Below, in pieces: positions 1 to 6,538 of a stretch of DNA of 14,069 nucleotides (position 1 is the first letter of the stretch; every line of letters begins with the position of its first letter). The notes under the pieces were generated by a model that ran no database searches, was not told where the DNA came from, and saw nothing but the letters and a program-made list of their open reading frames with translations. This stretch comes from Limisphaerales bacterium (lineage in GTDB: Bacteria > Verrucomicrobiota > Verrucomicrobiia > Limisphaerales > UBA8199): assembly GCA_025356925.1 (NCBI GenBank), contig JANXQE010000799.1, positions 1 to 14,069 on the forward strand, read 5' to 3'. Position numbers and translations under genes: made by a program.

Positions 1-516
1 CACGATATCCGCGCCGGCCTCGACGTGGCTGGCGGCGGTCCGCGCCAGCAACTTTAATGTCGGGTCATTGAGGATGCTGACGCCTTTGCGATCCCGCCGA
101 ACGATCCCGCAATGGCCGTGCGACATGTACTCGCACAGACACACATCCGTAATCACCAACAGTTCGGGCAGTTCCCGCTTCAGGGCGCGCACCGCCTGTT
201 GCACGATCCCGGTGGTGGCATAGGCGCCTGAGGCTCGCGCGTCCTTCGCGCTCGGAATCCCGAACAGCAATACTGCGGGCACACCCGCTTGGTGTGCCGC
301 CGCGGCATCCTTGAGCGCCTCATCGACGGACAACTGGCAAACGCCGGGCATGGAGCCGATGGGGCGCCGCGTCCGCGCGCCGGATCTGACGAACATCGGC
401 AGAACCAATTGGCTCGCACTCAACTGGGTTTCACTCACCAAGCGACGGATCACCGCCGATTGCCGCAATCGCCTCGGCCGGTACTCGGGAAATGGTGCCA
501 CTGGATGCACGCTCAT
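1..516 (-). CDS. hemB: Porphobilinogen synthase (delta-aminolevulinic acid dehydratase), 5' part, cut by the window edge
   Basis: HemB condenses two 5-aminolevulinate molecules to porphobilinogen, an early cytosolic step of tetrapyrrole (heme) synthesis. The first 172 residues are visible and the frame is open to base 1. The N-terminus has the family's PEYRPRRLRQS stretch (residues 10-20) that precedes the barrel. Residues 124-137 read DVCLCEYMSHGHCG, with C126, C128 and C136 at the spacing of the three zinc ligands of zinc-type HemB and the typical HGH. The catalytic lysines lie beyond the edge. I chose the ATG at 514-516 because homologous sequence begins right after it; I see no clear Shine-Dalgarno sequence. 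The next recognised gene upstream, lptD, is divergent and there is no sign of an operon in the window. Seen: motifs and open frame. Known: the reaction. Confidence 0.95.
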   Translation of the reverse strand, partial: MSVHPVAPFPEYRPRRLRQSAVIRRLVSETQLSASQLVLPMFVRSGARTRRPIGSMPGVCQLSVDEALKDAAAAHQAGVPAVLLFGIPSAKDARASGAYATTGIVQQAVRALKRELPELLVITDVCLCEYMSHGHCGIVRRDRKGVSILNDPTLKLLARTAASHVEAGADIV

Positions 517-613
517 CGGCGCAGTGTACGGCGTACCTCGATGGTGCAAAGCCGAAAATAATGGCGCCAGTTTCGTAACGGGAAATCAGGGGATTGGGGG
601 AGCCACTTTCTCG

Positions 614-642
614 TTTGAGGTGTCTCGGGACAATGCCTCAAA
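614..642. other. Stable hairpin between hemB and the small ORF
   Basis: Outer arms TTTGAGG (614-620) and CCTCAAA (636-642) pair perfectly. Inside them TGTC (621-624) and GACA (629-632) pair around a TCGG loop, leaving a 3-base ATG bulge (633-635). There is no T-run on either strand, so it is not a textbook intrinsic terminator. It lies about 100 bases past the end of the 740-967 ORF and about 100 bases before hemB, and could end the former's transcript or shape the hemB leader. The rest of 517-739 shows nothing I can name. Confidence 0.45.
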
Positions 643-739
643 TCAGGTCACCCGACAAGGGTTGCCAAGGAAAAGCGCTAAGGATGATTGGGCATAGCCC
701 GCCGCACTGGGTGACCAGAACGAGTTCAAAAAGCGCAGC

Positions 740-967
740 TCAAGGACTTTGGCGATACTGGATCGGCACCGGATGCGGGATATCCACAGGCTCCTGCATC
801 TCGATCCGAATGAAATACCTGCGCCGGTCGGCTCGCGTGCGTCGGAGCGGTCCTCGAGACCTGAGCAAAAGCGGGCTAGCGGGCCTAGGCTCGATCGTGC
901 GATTGGTGAAGTGGGCAAAGCCTCGCGCCTCCTGCAACAACTTCAACATATTCATTTTCGTGGCCAT
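740..967 (-). CDS. Small basic hypothetical protein (75 aa), verrucomicrobial-type
   Basis: A 75-residue protein beginning MATKMNMLKLLQEARGFAHF and ending in a short proline-rich tail (DIPHPVPIQY). The first 18 or so residues look like an amphipathic helix. The middle (residues 28-50) is very rich in Arg and Pro, followed by a hydrophobic/acidic strand-like stretch YFIRIEMQEPVDIP. I recall proteins opening MATKMNMLKLLQE and ending in DIPHPV as recurrent short hypotheticals of Pedosphaera-like Verrucomicrobiota, but I cannot check that here and know of no function. The start is ATG at 965-967; there is no strong Shine-Dalgarno sequence. It sits alone between hemB and lptD, in the same direction as hemB. 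Competing frames over the same bases lack family-like features. The gene call is an inference. Confidence 0.5.
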   Translation of the reverse strand: MATKMNMLKLLQEARGFAHFTNRTIEPRPASPLLLRSRGPLRRTRADRRRYFIRIEMQEPVDIPHPVPIQYRQSP

Positions 968-995
968 GCGCTCGATGGGAATCTCTGATGCAAGT

Positions 996-1009
996 CACGT
1001 GCCATGGCA
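996..1009. promoter_or_regulatory. Overlapping palindromes in the divergent spacer (possible operator)
   Basis: CACGTG (996-1001) overlaps the 10-base palindrome TGCCATGGCA (1000-1009), about 30 bases upstream of the 740-967 ORF and in the spacer it shares with lptD. The position would suit a regulator site, but such short palindromes also occur by chance and I see no good -35/-10 pair next to them. Confidence 0.2.
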
Positions 1010-1077
1010 GGGATGCGAAAAAACGCAATTTCTCTAGCTCCCCGCAGATTTCCATCAGGATGCGGATGAAATCGAGA

Positions 1078-1098
1078 CGGGGGGACTTGTTCCCCCCG
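1078..1098. other. G/C hairpin in the lptD upstream region
   Basis: CGGGGGGA (1078-1085) pairs perfectly with TCCCCCCG (1091-1098) around the 5-base loop CTTGT, giving an 8-bp stem about 100 bases before the lptD start. A smaller CGACG/CGTCG hairpin follows near 1133-1150. No T-run follows on either strand. If it lies within the lptD transcript it makes a strongly folded 5' leader. Otherwise 968-1201 holds no gene I can support. Confidence 0.45.
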
Positions 1099-1201
1099 GA
1101 AGTCGGTGTTCGGCGACGCTTCAGAATCCGCGCTCGACGCTTCGTCGGGAGCAGTTCCGGCTTGGCACTGCACGTGGGTTTTGGTTAGCTCACCCCGCCG
1201 C

Positions 1202-3424
1202 ATGACACGATTGGGAGCCATTCTCACGCTTTCGCTGGGTTTGTTGGCGCTTCCGGGGGCGCTCTGCGCCCAGCAGCGAGAACAATCAAGCTGGGTCGTG
1301 GAATCGCTTGCGCCCCCGGGCACCGGCCATGCTGATTACGACTTGTCCACCGGGCAGTGGACAGCGACCAACAACGTGGTCGTGACCTACGGCGGTGCCA
1401 TCCTCACTGCCAACTTCGTCACCGTCAACACCCAAACCGGTGAAGTGACCGCCGATGGCAGGGTTCGGATCCAACAGGGAGAGCAAATCTGGGTGAGCGA
1501 GCATGTCCGCTACAACTTCTACACTCACCAGATGGAGGCTGAGCAGTTTCGCACGGGACAGCCGCCGATCTTTGCGGAAGGCAGAGGCCTAAGCGGCGAT
1601 GTCACCAATCGCCTTTACGTGGCCACCGATGCCATGATCACCAGCGACGACATCGCGCAACCGTTGATTAAAATTCGCGCCAAGCGCATTAAGCTCATCC
1701 CCGGCAAAAAGATTGAAGCCAATCACGCGACCCTGTACGTGGGGAGCATACCTGTGTTCTATTTTCCATTTTACAGCCGGAACCTGACCGAGCACGCCGG
1801 ACACTTCACATTTCTGCCCGGTTACCGGACCTCCTTTGGACCGTTCCTTCTGTCCACATATACCTTCTATCTCAACGACGAACTCGATGGAGCTCTCCAC
1901 CTGGATTATCGCGAAAAACGAGGTCCGGGGGTGGGTCCGGATCTGAATTATCGCCTGGGACCCTGGGGCTCGGGCACTTTCAAATATTACTACACGCACG
2001 ACGCCGACACCGCCGCGGACCAACTCGGTGTTCCCATCCCGGAAAACCGCCAAAAGGTTTACTGGTCCTACGAGGCCAACCCGGCCACCAACCTGTATGC
2101 TAAAGCGCTCGTGCGTTATGAAAGCGATTTTGCCGTTGCGCGCGACTTTTTCGACGGAGAATATCATCGCGACCCGCAGCCGGACTCGTTTCTGGAACTG
2201 AACAAGTTCTGGCAAAACTTCAGCGTCGATGCCTACGTCCAGCCGCAGGTGAACCATTTCCTGCAAACGGTCGAACGGCTGCCGGACGTCCGCCTGACCG
2301 GTTATCGGCAACAACTGGGCGCCAGCCCATTGTACTACGAAAGCGAGAGCTCCGTCGGTTATTACGAGCAGGCTTTTGCCGTGGACGACGGCACCAACGG
2401 ACCGCCTCCCGGCCTGAACTATAAAGCCGCGCGAGCTGACACCTATCATCAAGTGCTCCTGCCCGAGACGTTCTTTGGCTGGCTCAATGTCACCCCGCGA
2501 GTCGGTGGCCGGTTCACTTATTACAGCGACGCCTCCGGTCCCGGCGCCACGACCGATGTGCAGTATCGGGGCGTGTTCAATACCGGCGCCGAAGTCTCTT
2601 TCAAGGCTTCCCAGCTCTGGCCGGGAGTCGAAAACAACCTGTTTGAGGTCGATGGCCTTCGGCACATCATCGAACCTTCCGCCAACTACGTCTTCATCCC
2701 GTCACCCTCAACTGCTCCGAACCAGTTGCCCCAATTCGATTACGAGCTGCCCAGTCTCCGCCTCCTGCCGATCGAGTTTCCTGACTTCAACGCGATCGAT
2801 GCGATCGATAGTCAGAACGCCATCCGCTGGGGACTGCACAATAAACTCCAAACCAAGCGAGATGGACAGGTCGTTAACCTTGTCGATTGGAACGTTTATG
2901 CCGACTGGCGGATAACGCCCAGCTCCGGCCAGACCACCTTCTCGGATGTTTACTCGGACCTTTACTTCAAACCACGCTCGTGGCTCGGTCTCGAATCCCT
3001 GGTGCGGTACGACACCGCCGGACACGATTGGCGCATGTCTTACACGACGTTGACCATCAAGCCCAGCAACGTTTGGAGCTGGAGCGTGGGGCATTATTAC
3101 TTGCGCGACGATCTCAGCGGTTCGCCCCTGGCACTCGGCCCTGGAAACAATGTCCTCTCCAGCACCATGTTTTACCGCCTGAATGAAAACTGGGGCTTGC
3201 GAATGGCTCACTATTTTAACGCGGTCTCCGGGACGATGCAGGAGCAATCCTACAGTGTCTATCGGGATCTGCGCAGTTGGACCGCAGCCCTGTCCTTTCG
3301 GGTGAGACGAAATGTCTCGGGGCCTGAGGATTACACCGTCGCATTCACCTTCTCACTCAAGGCGTTTCCGCACTACGGGCAGGGCACTGATTCCGTCGGG
3401 GCCTACTCTTTGCTTGGCGGATAA
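1202..3424 (+). CDS. lptD: LptD-like LPS-assembly outer-membrane protein (OstA/LptD family)
   Basis: LptD is the outer-membrane barrel that, with LptE, places LPS in the outer leaflet. This 740-residue protein opens with a signal peptide (MTRLGAILTLSLGLLALPGA, probable cleavage after A23 in ALCA-QQ). An OstA-type beta-jellyroll follows (about residues 45-120, repeats such as DGRVRIQQGEQIWVSEHVR), then the junction motif GSIPVFYFPFYSR (about 182-194). The long aromatic-rich barrel carries the family patches LRHIIEPSANYVFIP (about 485-500) and DSQNAIRWGLHNKLQTKRDG (about 537-556). Length is close to the family's usual 750-850. The frame is open upstream to 1106, but I chose ATG 1202 because the signal peptide begins there; no clear Shine-Dalgarno sequence. 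I see no cysteine after the signal peptide, so the disulfides of the E. coli protein cannot form. It stands alone, divergent from the genes to its left. A related OstA-type protein with a different cargo is possible. Confidence 0.87.
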   Translation: MTRLGAILTLSLGLLALPGALCAQQREQSSWVVESLAPPGTGHADYDLSTGQWTATNNVVVTYGGAILTANFVTVNTQTGEVTADGRVRIQQGEQIWVSEHVRYNFYTHQMEAEQFRTGQPPIFAEGRGLSGDVTNRLYVATDAMITSDDIAQPLIKIRAKRIKLIPGKKIEANHATLYVGSIPVFYFPFYSRNLTEHAGHFTFLPGYRTSFGPFLLSTYTFYLNDELDGALHLDYREKRGPGVGPDLNYRLGPWGSGTFKYYYTHDADTAADQLGVPIPENRQKVYWSYEANPATNLYAKALVRYESDFAVARDFFDGEYHRDPQPDSFLELNKFWQNFSVDAYVQPQVNHFLQTVERLPDVRLTGYRQQLGASPLYYESESSVGYYEQAFAVDDGTNGPPPGLNYKAARADTYHQVLLPETFFGWLNVTPRVGGRFTYYSDASGPGATTDVQYRGVFNTGAEVSFKASQLWPGVENNLFEVDGLRHIIEPSANYVFIPSPSTAPNQLPQFDYELPSLRLLPIEFPDFNAIDAIDSQNAIRWGLHNKLQTKRDGQVVNLVDWNVYADWRITPSSGQTTFSDVYSDLYFKPRSWLGLESLVRYDTAGHDWRMSYTTLTIKPSNVWSWSVGHYYLRDDLSGSPLALGPGNNVLSSTMFYRLNENWGLRMAHYFNAVSGTMQEQSYSVYRDLRSWTAALSFRVRRNVSGPEDYTVAFTFSLKAFPHYGQGTDSVGAYSLLGG

Positions 3425-3573
3425 CCCGCCCAGCCAACCGCCGCCGATGGCAAGTTCGTGGAGGTTTACCTTGGAAGGTAATCCCCGGGCCGCTGGGAAA
3501 TTCTCCTTGGCGTTTGCATTTTTCCCTCCTGTAGTACTATTCTTCGCACGCAATTCGGAGTTATCTCTAGCCT

Positions 3574-5461
3574 ATGGCTTCCAAACATACTTGGCGGTTT
3601 TTTCGAGCTGGCGGCTTCGACTAGGTCCGGTTGGACACTGGGGCGGACCTCATGGCGCTGCATGAGCTTGATCAAAAGCTGTGGGTCGCTCTGGCCTGTC
3701 CCACCAGCGGCCTGGAGTTCGACTCCAAGACGCTCGCCCTGATTGACACCGATCACGATGGCCGCATCCGGCCCCCCGAGTTGATGGCCGCATTCAAATG
3801 GGCAGGCGCTTGCTTGAAAAGCCCCGATGAATTGCTCAAAGCCTCGCCGAGCCTTCCACTCAACTCGATCGATGATGCGACGCCGGAAGGCAAACCGATC
3901 CATCGATCCTCCCGCTCGGCGGCTCAACCCTGACTACGGCGGCCACCCTCCGGCGGTCCGGCCAAAGATTGACGACTATTTCACCCGCTGCCGCCTCACG
4001 GCTTTCGATGCCAGGTCGATCAATGCCCTGAATCGTGAGGAGAAGGATTACCTCACGTTCACCGGTAAGGAATTGGGCCTGGGCTCGAGCGAAATTTCGA
4101 GCCTTCCACTGGCCCAGGTTGCGCCATCCCGACCGCTCCCGCTCAAAGACGGACTTAACCCGGCGTGGGCTGCCGCCATGGACCGGTTCCAAGCTGGAGT
4201 GATCCGCCCGATCCTGAACGGCGCCGCATCCCTTACGGAGTCAGAGTGGTCGATGATCACCGCTAAATTTGCCCCTTATGAGGCCTGGCTGGCGGCCAAG
4301 GCTGGGGTGCTCGTCGAGAAGTTAGGCCTGGCTCGGGTACGCGAGGTGCTGGCGGGTAAAACCAAAGAAACCATCACCGCCCTGATCGCCCGGGATCAGG
4401 CGCTGCAGCCCGAGGCCAACGCCATCGCGGTGGTGGACAAACTAATCCGTTACCACCGCGATCTGTACAAACTGGTCAATAATTTCGTCTCGTTCAGAGA
4501 CTTTTATTCACGTCGGGACAAAGCGATTTTCCAGGCCGGCACGCTCTACCTGGATCAGCGCAGTTGTGAATTGTGCCTTACGGTCGAAGACCCGGGACGC
4601 CACGCTTTAATGGCTGGTTTGGCCGGGGCCTATTTGGCCTATTGCGATTGCGTTCGCAAAGCGACCGGCGAAAAGCTCCAGATTGTTGCCGCGTTCACCG
4701 ACGGCGACTCCGATAACCTGAGGGTCGGCCGCAACGGCGTTTTCTATGACCGCAAGGGCCGGGATTGGGACGCGACGATTTCCAAGATCATGGACAATCC
4801 CATCAGCATCCGGCAGGCTTTTTGGGCCCCCTACAAAAAATTCGTCCGGATGATCGAGGAGCAGATCGCTAAGCGCGCCGCGGCGGCGGATGCAGCCGCG
4901 ACCGACCAATTGACCCAGGCTGCGACCTTGACCAACCTTGAAAAACCCGCCGCGACCGGCAAGCCTGGCGACATCCGAAAATTCGACGTTGGCGTGGTCG
5001 CCGCGCTCGGTGTTGCCGTCGGTGCGATTGGCGGCGCGCTCGCCTCGCTGGCTACGGGGATCATGCGTCTCGACGCCTGGCAGATCCCGATGGTCTTCGT
5101 CGGTTTGGTGCTGATCATCTCAGTGCCCTCGATGCTCATCGCCTTCCTCAAACTGCGCAAGCGCAACCTGGGGCCGATTCTGGATGCCAATGGTTGGGCC
5201 GTGAATGCGCGCGCCAGGATCAACGTCCCGTTCGGAGGTTCGCTCACGCACGTGGCCATATTGCCTCCCGGCTCACAACGCGATCTCGTGGACCCATTTG
5301 CCGAGAAAAAACGGCCGTGGGGACTCTATATCACGGTTGGGATTATAATCCTAATCACCCTGGGCTGGGCGCTCGGCAAGTTTGATCATCTTTTGCCGGA
5401 TAAGATCACCAGTTCCTGGATCATCGGCGGCAAACTCCCCACCAACACTCCAGGCCAATAG
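3574..5461 (+). pseudogene. Degraded gene for an EF-hand, membrane-anchored protein of unknown function
   Basis: The frame starts at ATG 3574 (MASKHTWRFFRAGGFD), hits an in-frame TAG at 3622-3624, then runs on in the same frame (VRLDTGADLMALHELDQK) to 3933. This part holds a perfect EF-hand loop, DTDHDGRIRPPE. From about 3950 the coding signal lies in another frame (AVRPKIDDYFTRCRL) and stays open to the stop at 5459-5461. Between them, 3903-3947 seems to continue in the third frame (SILPLGGSTLTTAATL). So there are one nonsense change, two frame changes and probably a lost internal segment, since homologues I recall are much longer here. The 3' part is intact: an all-helical region, cysteines near RSCELCL and YCDC, two hydrophobic spans (nt about 4987-5150), a KLRKRNLGPILDANGWAVNA stretch, and a last hydrophobic span (nt about 5326-5370). 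Function unknown; a shortened 3' product cannot be excluded. A GGAG at 3557-3560 lies 13 bases before the start. Confidence 0.75.
3896..3909 (+). repeat. Short direct repeat at a probable deletion junction in the pseudogene
   Basis: CGATCC occurs at 3896-3901 and again at 3904-3909, exactly where the reading frame changes from the EF-hand part (ending ATPEGK) to the next recognisable fragment (ILPLG). Recombination or slippage between short repeats could have removed an internal segment here. The deletion itself is inferred from remembered homologues; the repeat and the frame change are seen. Confidence 0.4.
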
Positions 5462-5491
5462 CGCCCATTCTGAACTCTGAGGTTCGCTGTC

Positions 5492-5505
5492 CCGCCTTCG
5501 GGCGG
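5492..5505. terminator. UUCG-loop hairpin in a convergent spacer (weak terminator candidate)
   Basis: CCGCC-TTCG-GGCGG forms a 5-bp stem with the very stable C(UUCG)G loop, in the 85-base gap where the pseudogene and the yebC-like gene converge. No T-run follows on either strand, so an intrinsic terminator is only a possibility; it could also slow polymerase from both sides. Confidence 0.35.
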
Positions 5506-5525
5506 CACGCTGTCGTCCGGAGCCG

Positions 5526-5542
5526 CGGAGTTCGGAGTTCGG
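5526..5542. repeat. Heptamer tandem repeat, CGGAGTT type
   Basis: Two and a half copies of a 7-base unit (CGGAGTT CGGAGTT CGG; on the minus strand CCGAACT) lie just past the end of the yebC-like gene. A related array with unit CGAAATC lies at 9231-9256, also at a gene border. Confidence 0.5.
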
Positions 5543-5546
5543 TTTC

Positions 5547-6278
5547 TTACCGCAGCGCTGCCCAGACCCGGTGCACGTCGTCATGGTCGTCCAGCGACTG
5601 CAGGAATTCCCCGACTTCCGCCCGTTGTTGGTCGTTAAGCTCAGGGTAGGTTTTTGGGATGTAACCGATCTCGCTGGTAATGACTTTCCAACCGTTTTGG
5701 GAAAGCCACCTGGACACCGCGTGGACCGCTGAGCGATCAACCAGGAATCGCGCTCCGGTGGCTCCCTCGGGAATGTCATCGTTCTGCTCGCGGGCAAGCG
5801 GTTCGACCTCATTGGCTCCAGCTTCGATGCCCGCGGCTTCGAGATCGGCTTTGGGATCAGGAGAATACGCCTCAACGATGCCGGTATGGTCGAATAAAAA
5901 TTTATTGCTGCCGGTGGTACCGAGTTGGCAATTTCGAAAATGGTGACGAATCTCCGGGGCCGTGCGGTTGACGTTGTCAGTATAGACCTCAACGATTACA
6001 GCGATCTTGTGTGGCGCGTAGCCCTCAAAAGCGACGTAGTCCATGACCAGCTTCTCTCCGCCCAACCCAGCGCCCTTTTTGATCGCCCGCTCGATCACGT
6101 CCCGAGACACACTTTCCTTGCGGGCCTTTTCGGCCGCCGCGGCCAAACGCGCATTTCCTTCCGGGTCTGCTCCGCCCATTTTCGCCGCGACCATGATCTC
6201 GCGAACGATTTTACCCGTCGCTTGCGCTTTCTTCATCGAAGCCACCGCGCGCTTGGCATGTAACCATTGACGTCCCAT
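5547..6278 (-). CDS. yebC: YebC/PmpR-family DNA-binding or ribosome-associated regulator
   Basis: The protein has 243 residues, the family's usual size. It begins MGRQWLHAKRAVASMKKAQA, matching the YebC/TACO1 opening (MAGHSKW in E. coli) with a variant GRQWLHAKR. It continues through GGADPEGNARLAAAAEKARK, the DVIERAIKKG helix and the domain patches EGYAPHKIAVIVEVYTDNVN and NKFLFDHTG, ending in an acidic C-terminal domain. Family members are described as transcription regulators (PmpR) and, more recently, as factors relieving ribosome stalling at proline runs; I cannot tell which applies. I chose ATG 6276-6278 because homology begins there, although the frame is open to 6383; the extra 35 residues are encoded by an intergenic repeat. 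No Shine-Dalgarno sequence is visible. It converges with the pseudogene and no RuvC-type neighbour is present. Confidence 0.93.
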   Translation of the reverse strand: MGRQWLHAKRAVASMKKAQATGKIVREIMVAAKMGGADPEGNARLAAAAEKARKESVSRDVIERAIKKGAGLGGEKLVMDYVAFEGYAPHKIAVIVEVYTDNVNRTAPEIRHHFRNCQLGTTGSNKFLFDHTGIVEAYSPDPKADLEAAGIEAGANEVEPLAREQNDDIPEGATGARFLVDRSAVHAVSRWLSQNGWKVITSEIGYIPKTYPELNDQQRAEVGEFLQSLDDHDDVHRVWAALR

Positions 6279-6332
6279 GGGTGGAGAGTAAGGGGAACCC
6301 TGGATTAGTTCAATCCAAGGCGCTGAACGAAG

Positions 6333-6403
6333 TTGACCGCGGATTTCATGGATTTCGCAGATGGGAAAAATCATCCGCATCATACCCGCTATCCGCGGTT
6401 ATG
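6333..6403. repeat. CCGCGGAT-type long inverted repeat (intergenic element)
   Basis: The left arm GACCGCGGATTTCATGGATT (from 6335) continues TTCGCAGATG and faces a right arm ending CTATCCGCGGTTATG (6389-6403). The ends pair perfectly over CCGCGGAT and the inner parts pair imperfectly around an A-rich loop near 6365-6370, giving a roughly 30-bp imperfect stem. I recall near-identical CCGCGGATTxCGCGGAT elements scattered between genes in Verrucomicrobiota. No gene is needed to explain it. Confidence 0.55.
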
Positions 6404-6406
6404 CTC

Positions 6407-6520
6407 CTTTCCGTTACAGCTTTGCCGCACGGCTGTGTATCGCCGATTCATAAGCGACTGGGCCAGCAAGGCTGCAATCCGACAGATTCAAAATCTGCGC
6501 TACAACTGGCGCGCCAGATG
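6407..6520. repeat. Degenerate GCAGATT/AATCTGC-type intergenic repeat
   Basis: On the minus strand this reads TTGTAGCGCAGATTTTGAAT followed by CTGTCGGATTGCAGCCTTGC, later CGGCGATACACAGCCG and GCTGTAACGG. CAGATT and AATCTG (about 6482-6497) pair around a short loop and further short pairings follow. It resembles a family of intergenic repeats with units like TAGCGCAGATTxxCAATCTGCCGTATCGCAG that I recall from Verrucomicrobiota. This copy is decayed. It lies between the 3' end of the glycosidase-like gene and the yebC-like gene. Confidence 0.4.
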
Positions 6521-6538
6521 GAGGAGGGGCCGTTGGGC

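Noticed and set aside
594..1037. Plus-strand ORF of 147 codons between hemB and lptD
   Set aside because: Composition looks random, no motif, and it covers the more gene-like minus-strand ORF and a hairpin.
1589..2665. Long ORF on the minus strand inside lptD (358 codons)
   Set aside because: Shadow of the lptD frame; no family-like features, while the plus frame has a signal peptide and LptD motifs.
6465..6530. tRNA-like anticodon arm, CAGATTCAAAATCTG, resembling a tRNA-Leu(CAA) arm
   Set aside because: No T-arm GGTTCGAATCC, no acceptor stem and no D-arm at the right spacing; the hairpin fits an intergenic repeat better.
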